DNA from: Episyrphus balteatus
Lineage: Eukaryota > Arthropoda > Insecta > Diptera > Syrphidae
Assembly: GCF_945859705.1 (NCBI RefSeq)
Contig: NC_079137.1
Span: 30,561,322 to 30,625,321 of the forward strand
Length of the DNA: 64,000 nucleotides
Direction of reading: 5' to 3'
Below the pieces are notes generated by a model. That model ran no database searches. It was given only the letters and a program-made list of their open reading frames with translations, and was not told where the DNA came from. Shown here piece by piece: positions 1 through 10,400 of the stretch (the first letter of the stretch is position 1; each line of letters opens with the position of its first letter). A program made the position numbers and the translations under genes.

Positions 1-40
1 AAGATATGAATGTATTAGTTATGTGACAATTTTTCCTTTC

Positions 41-91
41 AAATAGGGTTGCCACATGGAAGTTCACATTTTAAAAGTGGCAACCCTATTT
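41..91. repeat. Perfect 15-bp hairpin followed by a T run
   Basis: AAATAGGGTTGCCAC at 41-55 is followed 21 nt later by its exact reverse complement at 77-91, and then by a run of T. It may be a tiny MITE or the inner part of a larger inverted repeat cut by the window edge. No function is assigned. Confidence 0.6.
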
Positions 92-154
92 TTTTTATTT
101 TCAGTATTAACTTATCTTTCATTTGACACCAATTTAAACCTCTAACCTTATGAG

Positions 155-218
155 CTAAGTAACTCGACGGTCGCCTCTCCGACTATAAGCCAGCACCTTA
201 CCAGTAGACCATGCTCGA
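155..218 (-). repeat. tRNA-derived SINE-like head
   Basis: Read on the minus strand, this stretch has an A-box-like block (TGGTCTACTGGTAAGG, 196-211) and, about 35 nt downstream, a B-box-like block (CCGTCGAGTT, 161-170). This is the internal RNA polymerase III promoter layout of a tRNA. The ends do not form a good acceptor stem, so it looks like a degraded tRNA-derived SINE head or tRNA pseudogene, not a working tRNA. Confidence 0.4.
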
Positions 219-847
219 ATATTAAAGATGAGTGGAAAATTGGGAGCTAATAATTGAAACCTCACATTGAAATGCAATGTTTTTTTTCTAATGCGTTACA
301 AACATACAAGAACCTCTTGGAACAGGTCTTATAGAACCCTTCTGTCACTTGAAAATACAAGGCTTCTTTAGAACGGTTCAAACAGGTCTTATAAATTTCG
401 TCTTTAATTGATATTTACAAGGCTTCTTCTTAACACTTCTAGATAGCCTTAAGGAGACCTCCTTTCTTTCCAAAATGGATGACTTGCGTAAGTAAGCCTT
501 ATACTAAACGTGTACAAACTCTAGCTTGTCGAATCGAACAAAATGGACCTTATGCAAGTATAATTGTTATTTGAATTGACTATGTCTATGATCCAAAATC
601 GGAGGGAAATGAACCACACACACAGAAAAAACCTCCCTCATTCTTAAAGCAATACCAAAACGACGGCAATAGCTTTTGACTGCTGTAAGTCCCGCTCTTT
701 TTTGGATTGATAGCCATGGATATTTCTTGTGGCCACAGAGTCATGAATCTTGTAATAGAACACTATGGAATAGTTCTACTTATGGAAAGTATAATTTTTA
801 GGTTCGCCCCTTCTATAGTCTTTCTTTCCTTCAAAATTTTAGTTTAA
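219..847. other. Intergenic, weak two-copy tandem repeat
   Basis: No gene is seen. Around 315-430 two diverged copies of a roughly 65-bp unit can be aligned: ACAGGTCTTATA and ACAAGGCTTCTT each occur twice at similar spacing. The remainder shows nothing I can name. Confidence 0.35.
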
Positions 848-1242
848 AGCCCAGTACGCAGATCGCGCTAAAATTTATCTTTCATACAAATTTCCTCCAA
901 GGATAAATTTTAGCGAGGATTTTTAGCCAGGTAGTACGCAGTTCACGCGCTAAATTGGAATTCTCATCTACTACTTTTCAAAAAGTCTCCACTCAATTTA
1001 GCTCGCGAAATAAAGCTCAGCGCATTTTTTCACAGATAAATTTTGACATTTGTGTTCATTGTTGTTGCTGCAAGGAATAAGAGGCAAAAAAAATATGTAT
1101 GTAATTTTGATTGTAAGTAGGTATAAGTAAATGTTACTGTGATTCAGCCGTTATTTTTAAATTTAAATTTATCTTGTCTTTTAGCGAACGCGTGTAGATA
1201 CAAAAATTGTCGAGATAAGTTTAGCGCGATCTGCGTACTGGG

Positions 1243-2277
1243 CATAGAGGAAGGAATACCTAGAGACGCGACTTCGGTTGGTTTTTCTCTTCCACCCTAC
1301 AAGCTGCAATGAGAGGAAAAACTCCACCATAGAGGAAGGAATACCTAGAGACGCGACTTCGGTTGGTTTTTCTCTTCCACCCTACAAGCTGCAATGAGAG
1401 GAAAAACTCCACAGTGCTTATATGTGGTAGTTTTCCCGTGCATTTTAAATGGCACCAACACATTCAACTGTGGAGTTGAGCTCAAAACAATTAAAAACAA
1501 TTTAAGTGCTCAGTAGGAAATAAATTCATAAAAAAATAATATAATAAATTCAAAACACGAACCTTTTTTTTTATTTCTGTACATATTTATTGAAAGGTGG
1601 GTGTCTGGAGTGAGCTATTTGAGCTATTCAAGTTCATGTACAAACCAAAATCATGTTTAAATTCAAAATTTGTGAGGACATCTACTGGTGAAAGGAAGGT
1701 ATTAAACGAATTGTACTTTTCACACGTATTCACAGATAGGAAAACAAGAGAAAAATAAGAGAGATTATCTGAAATTAAATTTGCGGGTGTTTTAGGTAAG
1801 GGGGGTACGAGTCGGCTCTCTAGGTATTCCTTCCTCTATGAACTCCACAGTGCTTATATGTGGTAGTTTTCCCGTGCATTTTAAATGGCACCAACACATT
1901 CAACTGTGGAGTTGAGCTCAAAACAATTAAAAACAATTTAAGTGCTCAGTAGGAAATAAATTCATAAAAAAATAATATAATAAATTCAAAACACGAACCT
2001 TTTTTTTTTATTTCTGTACATATTTATTGAAAGGTGGGTGTCTGGAGTGAGCTATTTGAGCTATTCAAGTTCATGTACAAACCAAAATCATGTTTAAATT
2101 CAAAATTTGTGAGGACATCTACTGGTGAAAGGAAGGTATTAAACGAATTGTACTTTTCACACGTATTCACAGATAGGAAAACAAGAGAAAAATAAGAGAG
2201 ATTATCTGAAATTAAATTTGCGGGTGTTTTAGGTAAGGGGGGTACGAGTCGGCTCTCTAGGTATTCCTTCCTCTATG
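1243..2277. mobile_element. MITE B1 (8-bp TSD), itself split by MITE B2
   Basis: The termini are CATAGAGGAAGGAATACC at 1243 and its inverse ending at 2277. Both sides carry the 8-bp direct repeat GTACTGGG (1235-1242 and 2278-2285), which belongs to the right terminus of MITE A and is the target duplication. Without the inner copy the element is 514 bp (1243-1327 plus 1849-2277). An 8-bp duplication and no ORF suggest a non-autonomous hAT or P-type element; I cannot choose between these. Confidence 0.85.
1328..1840. mobile_element. MITE B2, inserted inside its own family member B1
   Basis: This is a complete 513-bp copy with the same inverted termini. It is flanked by AACTCCAC on both sides (1320-1327 and 1841-1848). 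That octamer is the host copy's own sequence: inside B2 the same octamer occurs once, at 1405-1412, followed by the same bases that follow 1848. B1 and B2 differ, by eye, only in the length of one T run, so both insertions look recent. Confidence 0.88.
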
Positions 2278-2287
2278 GTACTGGGCT

Positions 2288-2990
2288 TAAAGTGTGAAAC
2301 AAAACGTTTTACATCTAGTACATGTATTTAAAAACTTAAAAAAAGTAATATATCACTAAAAGAATAGATTTTTCAATTTTTGCACATCTCTAATTTAGCC
2401 ATGACAAGAACCATCACACAAACATTTGGGGTTTTTCGTTAAGTTTCAGAATAAAAAAAACAACCAACACACCCCCTAAAATTATTTGACATATCACCTG
2501 AAATTCCAAAAACTACCCTATTTTAATAATTCTTATGATAAGATTCAATAAAAAATAACATCTAAATAACATTTTTAAACAAAGTTAATAATTTTTTTTC
2601 TATTCCTAAAATTCTAACCTCAACCTCGTGTTTCCATACACATCATGTCAAAAACAAAAAAAAACCTTGGTCGCATCAAAAATTAACATGTCACACTTAG
2701 CACTCCTATTCTCGCTGTTGGCTAACCTGCATTGAACGAAATAAAAATGGCTAACGCCAAAATTCCCCGATTTGTTTGTGCTCGCAATTTCAATTGAATA
2801 AAATACCAATTCCATCGCGAAATTCTTTCTCAAAATATAATTAAAATTTAAATTAAATATAACTTTAAAGTTTGACAACATTTTCAACAATCAACAAATA
2901 AAGTTAAACGTGTTAATTTGTGTTTAAAAATTTCGCCAATACAAAACCCACGATAAATTTTTTTTCCAAACTCCAATCCAATTGTGTGAT
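2288..2990. other. AT-rich intergenic stretch
   Basis: No convincing ORF, repeat or element was seen. It probably holds upstream sequence of the MESR4-like gene. Confidence 0.4.
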
Positions 2991-3481
2991 ATGAAAGAAA
3001 AGTGAATTTCATTAAATTTCATCTAAAAATCATAAAGAAAACTTAAAATTCAACTGATTATTGCTCAAGTGATGTAAAATTAATATTAATTTTGCAATTA
3101 TTTCACAAATTAAATGTGAAAAAGAACTTTGCAAACCAGAAAGAAGAATAATTATAAATTTTCAGACTCCGCTGGTCGCGCAACACCCAATGACGCCATT
3201 TTTCGTTGGCTGGGCCACTCTGCGGCGGCGACCACGAGCACGACGGATCTCGCTCATATTTTACCACCACTATTAAATAAAAAATCGGATAAATTCTGTG
3301 CCAACATTGACGTTGTTGAGCTCTTCTCGACAATCGACCGTCAGTCGAAGATTCTTCATTGCAAAGGGTAGTTCTCTGATTCCAGCAGCAATTGAAGAAG
3401 CTATACCTACTCTAAAGGCCCAAGAAAATAAAGTAGAAAAAAAAGAAGAAAAGAGCAAAGCGATTTAATCAGGAAAAAGAG
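2991..3481 (+). other. Possible non-coding first exon of the MESR4-like gene
   Basis: The coding exon at 7460 opens with a clear splice acceptor 16 bp before its ATG, so an upstream 5'-UTR exon must exist. The best donor seen upstream is AAAGAG|GTAAAG with the cut after 3481. The preceding 300 bp are less AT-rich than their surroundings. The start is unknown and 2991 is only a placeholder. This is inference and needs transcript data. Confidence 0.3.
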
Positions 3482-4525
3482 GTAAAGGTTCGTCGAAATA
3501 ATTGCAGACATTTTTTCTTTTAGCTTGTTTATTGTGGAGTTCAAATTCGGTCGGTGCGACTTTGTTGTTTGGCCGCATGGCCTTCGATTGAAGCTAAAAC
3601 AAAAAAAAAAGTTGTTTTTATACAGAAAAAAAAGGCGGGCGGGCGAAAAACGTGTTTTCCTTTCACTGCATTTCCCTTGTTTCGACGTTCGACGATTACA
3701 ATAGGACCAAGTCCAGAAGTTTTGTTTTTTGTATTTTTCTTGCTTTTATTTTTGTATATGAAATTGATAACCAGATAAAGTAGGTACATTTTCAGAAGAA
3801 GAAAATGTAAATAAAAAAAAAAGTCGAAACAAATCTGACGACGATTTGTTACATAAAATTATTTACTATTCATCTTGAGACTTCTTTTGAGCTCTCTCGA
3901 GACTAATATTATGACCCAATTCTGTGGGGCTGACCCGAACAAACAATTAACGTTTGCATGGCTGATGTGCACTTTTATTTGTATTCAATTATTTGCATTC
4001 AACAAAACAAAAAAAAAACTAGTATTTATGTAAATAAGTAGTAACTTGCTTGTCGTCTTTTGTGTTTAGATAAAAAATAAAATTGTCATCAATAACTAAT
4101 GATAATATAGTATCGCGGGCGCTATGGGGACAGGATAGTATTGAATATGTTTTGTATTTTAAATTATTGGATCGTCTAGTAATCCTTTTGCATAAGTTAT
4201 GTTCTAGTGGAGGAGTGGAAACCCCTTTAACTCTATTTTCAGATAAAACTTTGTTCAGTTTCATAGGTATTCTAATATTTTTGTTATTACATATTTAAAT
4301 GAAAATCTAAGGGTTGATAAACTTTGTTAGTTAAAATCCCTGGAGAACAAAACAGAACTGGTAGAGCCAGTTTTGGGACTAAATGGGGAATAAAACTGTT
4401 GCTAGGGTATTTTATTCTGTGAAAAATGTAATTTTTGTTTACCTAGTATATAAAGTAAAAACAAAAAAAATAAAGTAACTCGAAATAAATGTGCAATGAA
4501 ATTTAGAAGAGAGGAAGACTATAGA

Positions 4526-4784
4526 GCCCATAATCTGGTAAAGGCCTTAACTACAAAATTTTCGATTTTGATTTTTTTTTTTGTATATTTGGAGTTAGGA
4601 CGTTGTCTCTAATTTATTCTCATTTATCTTTTTAGCCTAGGTTTTTAAATAAGTCAGAAAATGCCAAATATTTTTGTTTTTTTTTTTTTTTCATTATGTG
4701 CAAATTGCGGTATTTAATTTTGTGTTTTCGTCTATAACTCAGAAGTATGAAAAATGTAGTAAGGGCCTTTAGCAGATTATGGGC
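4526..4784. mobile_element. MITE with ~32-bp inverted ends
   Basis: GCCCATAATCTGGTAAAGGC at 4526 matches, inverted, the sequence ending at 4784 (reverse complement GCCCATAATCTGCTAAAGGC). Similarity continues a further dozen bases inward. The 259-bp interior is T-rich and non-coding. The target duplication is unclear. Confidence 0.65.
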
Positions 4785-5500
4785 AGTATATGAAGGGGTG
4801 AATTTAAAAATATTAAGCTAGCTTCTGTGAGAAATATACTTTCGATAAAAAGTTTTTAACTGTGAGCAGTATACCCTGCTCTGTTATGAAACTATCTAAT
4901 AGTGTTCTATTACACGATATCTCAAATGACATTTTTCGCTACAGCGAATTTTTTAAGCTACAGCTGCATCCCATTATATTCAGCCGGTAAAAAACCTGAA
5001 AAATTGAACCTTATCAACTTCTGTTTACCTTTGGCTTTTGTGCAGAAGCAAACTATTCGAATCAGTGAACCGATAAAACATTCTAAAAATTTCAACAAGG
5101 TTTTGACTAACCGAAAATTCGGTAACACTTTAACCACAATTTTGTATTCTTTATATTATTTCACTTCAGGCCTGAGAGGCATATCGCCGACTTAGAGTGT
5201 TAACCTGCTAACTTCACTTTTGGGCTAGTGATATTAGAGGTAGGTAAGCAGTTCAAAAGCCTAGGGAGGGCGCATCGTCTGACATCAAAATTTTTCATTC
5301 AATTCCACTTTTAAGCTGGGGGTCAGTTCCCGATCTGTGAAACTGTAAAGTGATAAGTGTTATAACGTTTTTATAATAAATTCGATTTCTGATTTGCGAA
5401 AAAATTAAAAAAAATATCTAAATCTTTTCACATGATAAATTATTTATCACAACCGAATATTTTTGTGAAAAATAATAAACAAATAAGAAAACACAATTAT

Positions 5501-5592
5501 AAAAAAAAAAAAAAAACAATCTCAACTATACCCAGATTCGAGCCTAGGATAGGCCGGTAAAAGGCAACTGCCTTATCCACTATGCTAATTCG
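5501..5592 (-). repeat. tRNA-derived SINE-like sequence with T-run terminator
   Basis: On the minus strand an A box (TTAGCATAGTGGATAAGGC, 5570-5588) is followed by a B box (GGCTCGAATCTGGG, 5531-5544). About 15 nt further there is a run of 16 T (5501-5516 on this strand is A16), which is a strong pol III terminator. Both boxes fit the tRNA consensus closely. The acceptor stem does not pair, so I call a SINE or tRNA pseudogene. Confidence 0.5.
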
Positions 5593-6224
5593 AACTTATT
5601 TATTAGGAAAACTTTTGTTCATATAAGCTGCTAGAATATATTTTTGTCATTTAGTACTTTTTAGTACACATTTATCATTTATTAGGATAAAAAAATAGTT
5701 TTGGTTTTTTTCTTTTTTAACTCTCGAAAACGATAAGACATTTTTGCATCCGATTTTCTGTTTTTGTTTGAAAACAAATAAGAGCATTGAACTTTAAGAA
5801 AATAAATACTCTATTCTTTTATTTCATAAAACTTTGAAAAAAAAATAGCTCGCTTTTTTTGTAATTTTTTATCATAATTTTGCAAATTTAATTAATTTTT
5901 AAAAACTTTGTAGGTATAATAAATCAGCTTTATTAAAAAACAAAAAAATTAAAGAAGGTTTATGCTTTTTCAAAAAGGTGTTGGTGATTTATAATAATTA
6001 TTTTTCAAAATTAAGTCAATTTTTAAAACAATTGCCCTCCTGTATAAACGGAGGGAAAAATACACTTAAATTGAATTGCAACGAACCCAAGAGCCAAGCG
6101 TCTAATTATTTTGGAAGTATGGAGAAAGCCTATAATTTTCTCCCAAGGCTAAACAACTAATGTTAACTGTACTTATTCATGACAGTGATACTTTTGGAGA
6201 CTTTATTAATTTCTCAGAAAAGGC

Positions 6225-6300
6225 AGAAGGTGGTTAGATTTGAAACTAGAACATCTGGTGTGACGGTCCATCGCCCTAATAATTAGGTCACGTGACTGTA
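6225..6300 (-). repeat. tRNA-derived (tRNA-Arg-like) SINE head
   Basis: On the minus strand TGACCTAATTATTAGGG (6274-6290) resembles the A box of tRNA-Arg, and AGTTTCAAATCTAACCA (6231-6247) resembles a B box at normal spacing. Mismatches in the stems argue against a working tRNA. Confidence 0.45.
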
Positions 6301-6552
6301 ACTCATCTAGATCATATTCACATAACTTGAAACTAAATTCTAGTTAAAGATTCTAATTGTCAACTTTATCTTATGATACAAATTTAGGTCTAACTTTGTC
6401 CTTTTGTCATAATTTAAACGTGAATTTCATTTGCACTACAATTTTTTGACTGCTGCATTTCAACATTTTGGGTTTTGTTGAAATTTGTTTGGGTTTTCTC
6501 CGAAGATTCTAGAAATTATATTCTGATCTAGTCGTAATCGATAAAGCATATA

Positions 6553-6790
6553 TTCGTCCGAAACTTGAGTACAATTGTCATAGCTGGGCAGGTACTCCGA
6601 TAACTTATTTGAGTTTCTTGGATAGAATACAAAATCGGACTTTTTAAATAATGATAGATCTTTAACCGAGACAATTGCGTCCCTCGGCCATCGACGTAAT
6701 GTTTTATGTCTCTCTTTGATTAATCCTCCACAAAACAGTAGAATTTATTTTACTCAAAGAGGTCACGCAAAAAGGAATAGTTATTTTAGT
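6553..6790 (+). pseudogene. Decayed C-terminal fragment of a non-LTR retrotransposon RT
   Basis: The + strand translation reads approximately RPKLEYNCHSWAGTP, then a block containing LDRIQNRTF, then RQLRPSAIDVM, with interspersed stops. This is the typical region after the reverse transcriptase thumb in CR1-like and jockey-like ORF2 proteins (LEY.SHVWGG..., LD.IQ.RA.., LAHRRDV). No catalytic core remains. It lies in the MESR4 intron and is clearly non-functional. Confidence 0.55.
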
Positions 6791-6829
6791 TTATTGAATT
6801 TAGTTTGTCAAAAATTCAATAAACTAAAA
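6784..6829. repeat. Perfect 18-bp hairpin
   Basis: TTTTAGTTTATTGAATTT (6784-6801) and its exact reverse complement (6812-6829) are separated by 10 nt. The flanks carry the direct repeat AAAAGGAATAGTTATTT, so the hairpin may be a small template-switch duplication. Confidence 0.6.
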
Positions 6830-7475
6830 GGAATAGTTATTTGTTGTTTTTACCTTTTGCACCTGCTAAAGTACGAGGAATGATACAGATGTCGAAACCC
6901 ATAACGTCGATACTTGTAGACTTCGACTGGTTGGCCATGGCTCTTAATTTTTTTTTTTTAACATATTCTATGGTAGGCAAAAAGATTGTATCTTCATTGA
7001 CTGAAAATGTGTCTTTTTATAACTTTCTTCAATGTTATTTACATTTAGTTTACAATTTACTTAGGTTTACATTACAAATACAATACAAATCCCAGCTATA
7101 AGAGCTACCGTTGTATCGATGAGTGTAGTAATTTTTTGAGTGCATCACAATAATCTAATCTTAAAATCTTAAAAAGTATTACCCTAGTAATCCATCAAAA
7201 TTAATTCCCTATTATGTTCCCTTTTTTTTTTTTTATAATTAACGCGCACATCAAGGGGTTATGAATACCCTTAAAATGTTATAAAAACACAGTGCGAGCT
7301 TTTAGGAAAAGAGGAGAGGACTTAATGAAATTATATTGCTCTATGTTTATTCCCTAGTGCCTTTGAGGCCTTGCATAAACAAACGATATATCCTAGTCTT
7401 ATTTTAGAACTTAACGATAGCACATTTAAAATAAAATAAAATTAACTTGTCTTTTACAGCCTACTTTCTGTCATT

Positions 7476-10400
7476 ATGGAAACTTCAGAATCGCAGTACC
7501 CTACAAATGATGTTAAATCTGCAATTTCACCAAAAGACGATGATCGAAATGATGAAACAATCAATGAAGAAAATAATTATCCACAGCGTTCACAAAGTAC
7601 TTCATCGGATGAAGAAGACACCGAAAACCCACTTACTATTATAGATCAAAAAGATGATGAAATAGAAGATCAGCAAAAGGAAGAAATAACAGATCCGCAG
7701 GAAGACGAAAAAACAGATCAGCAAAATGAAGAAACAACAGATCAGCAAAATGAAGAAACAACAGATCAGCAAATTGACGAAACAATAGAAAAACAAAATG
7801 AAGAAACGCCTGATCAGCAAAATGATGAAACAATAGATCACCAAAATGAAGAAACAACAGATCACCAAAATGAAGCAACAACAGATCGGCAAAATGAAGC
7901 AACAACAGATCAGCAAACCGAAGAAATAACAGCTCATCATAAAGAAGAAACATCGGATCAGCAAAATGAAGAAACAACTGATCAGAAAAATGACGAAAAA
8001 GAAACACATCAATCACCAATGGACATACACCAAGGCGACACACAGGAGACAAATAATGAAGACGGAAATTCAACAAAAGACGAATTTCCCTCAGCTCATC
8101 AAGATTCTTCTGATACAGAAAAGGATGTGCAAAAAGAAAATGATTTAAAAACAGAAAATGATTTTAAAATAGAAAATGATTTCAAAATAGAAAATGATTT
8201 AAAAATTATTGAAACGCCTGTTCTCAAAGTAAATGGTAATCATTCACTTTCCTTAAACGACGAAGATACTTGTTCATCAACTACTTCATCAGCATCATCA
8301 CATAACTTAGTAATAGATCACCCATTAGCTGAGGAACAACCTCCAGTGAGTTTACAAGAAAATAGTCTGCCCGATGTTCCAAAAGTAACTGGATCAAAGA
8401 CGTTGAAAAGAAAACTGAGCCCCTGTGAAAATGACTCACCCCAATATAAACATATTCACTTAGATACTACAATTATTCAAAAAAGTCCACACAAAGAGGA
8501 TAATCAGCAGGTAAATTCTATGTTAACTGAGGAACAAAGAGGTTCAATTACTGTTGAAAATCCGCCTCCACCACAATACTTTTGGGAAAAAAGTAATGAA
8601 ACAGCGCATTTTCCAAAAGAAGAACCACAACAGGCAATTCCACAGTATCCGGAGTATCCGGTTAAATTTGTTGAAGAACGCGTTGCCCCTTTAACGTTTA
8701 CGCAACAAATAAATGTTCTTTGCCAAGAACCCAATAGCGTTACTCTGAAAGAAAAGCCACCACCTCCGTATGAATCGTATTCTGGATATCAAAGTAGTAA
8801 AGCTGTATCGGATAGTCTAAACGAAATAACAGCTCCTGCTAAATTCTTATCACCTCAAACCTATGGACCATATCCTGTCTATACTAGCAATAACGTACCA
8901 TCAACGTCATTTGCGACAGAAATATCTCCTTTGGTTTTAAAACAACTTCCACCACCACCAGATCCTTATACACGAGTTACTCCGATCACATCTGTTAAAG
9001 AATCAAACCAACCAATTGGTTCATATGAGCTCTATACAACACCTGCTGGCAAAAGTTTACCCCCTCCTCAGTTAAACTTTGAATGTTTCAAATGCAAAAA
9101 TGCTGTATTTGAAAGTTTCTCTCAACTACGAGAACATCACAAGTCCTGTCTGTTCAGAGATAGTCCTAAAAAACTGGCACAAATCACTTCGGCTACTCCT
9201 GCCGATATGATTGTGAATGTAAAAGAAAAGACTGTTGCATTACCTAATGCTCCTGGCCCGCTTGAACAGACAAGTTCGGTGACGACAACAACAGCGACGG
9301 CGAAAAAACGTTTCTATCTTTGCTCATCCTGCGGTACCTATCACGAGAACTGGAATCTTTTCTTACACATCCGCGAGATACACAACCGTCATGTATGTCT
9401 GTATTGCATTCGATTGTTTCCCACGGCGGAAAAACTTTCGCTGCATCTGGAAATCAAACATGATCTCGAACAGAATCACTTCAACTCTGAGGAAAAACTT
9501 CGCAGTGTGTCGAAAGGTGATGGTAACTCCCGTTTCCTAATGTGTTGCACTTGTCAGCATGTTTTTTCCGAGCATGAAAGATTCTCAGATCACGTGTGTA
9601 CAGAGTACATACAGCCGTGCTCACTGTGTGGCCAAAAGGGACGACATTTGAGCAATTGCAAGGCTAATCCAGAAAAACGACCGAAAGCAAAGAGAAAGAC
9701 AAAAGCAATAACTGCTCCTCCGCCTCCTACACCAGCACCGGTAACAAAAGTAATTTGTAAAATACCTAAAACTTCAACAACAATGGCAACATTTTCGACA
9801 CCTGGGCAAGTGGGTGATAACAAATTAAACAACAACAACCAGATGGCGTTACCCACGTTACCTCTTACCCTACACACCATGCCCACTCCGCTTGAGTTCT
9901 CTAAACAAAATGGATACACGGAGATGCCTGTTCAACAAGCAGGTGGCGTTGGTTATGCAAGAACGAAACCACCATCGGAGCACTTCAATTATCATTCCGA
10001 TGATAGTACTAATATGGTGATTGATGAAACTTGTAGTACCAACAACTACTACAATCAGATGCCAGCTATCAATCCATTCAAGGCTTTGGACGAGCGAGAA
10101 CGACAGGAGGCAGTGCAGAAAATTGCTGAAATTAAATCTACACTACCGCCTGATAGAGTTGCTGAAGCAATACCCGAACCTAAGCCTCTAATTGTTCCGA
10201 AAATGAAGCTTTGTGTACCAAAAGAGTTTCAAAAGGCTGTCGATATGGAGGTATCTTCAACAGATAGCAACGACGATGATGATCAAGAGTTTGACGGAGA
10301 ACAAGAGTATCTTGAAAACTCGAAATCTGTGTCGACTGTTGAAAATAATAGGACAGCAGACAACCCAGAGGGCAATAATTCGAGTTCTGCTGATGAAAAA

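Larger units (their letters stand above)
848..2287. mobile_element. MITE A, interrupted by MITE B
   Basis: The left end AGCCCAGTACGCAGATCGCG (from 848) is repeated inverted at 1220-1242 and completed at 2286-2287, after an insertion. Removing the insertion leaves a roughly 405-bp element with inverted termini of about 25-33 bp. Flanking TAA (or TTAAA) on both sides is a plausible target duplication. There is no coding capacity. Its internal stretch at about 945-1075 resembles 53950-54080, so a relative lies elsewhere in this window. Confidence 0.75.
3482..7459 (+). other. Likely first intron of the MESR4-like gene
   Basis: It runs from the candidate donor GTAAAG to the acceptor TTTTACAG ending at 7459. 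It contains a MITE, two tRNA-derived SINE-like heads, a decayed non-LTR fragment and an 18-bp hairpin, listed separately. Small ORFs here (for example 4902-5195) show no recognisable domain. Confidence 0.45.

Noticed and set aside
4902..5195. 97-aa ORF in the MESR4 intron
   Set aside because: No recognisable domain; it lies in an intron with other repeats.
5501..5592. Functional tRNA gene
   Set aside because: A and B boxes and a T-run terminator are present, but no seven-base-pair acceptor stem forms.
7602..8076. Two long reverse-strand ORFs opposite the MESR4 N-terminus
   Set aside because: They are Leu/Phe/Cys-rich mirror images of the 24-bp repeat and stay open only because the repeat length is a multiple of three.
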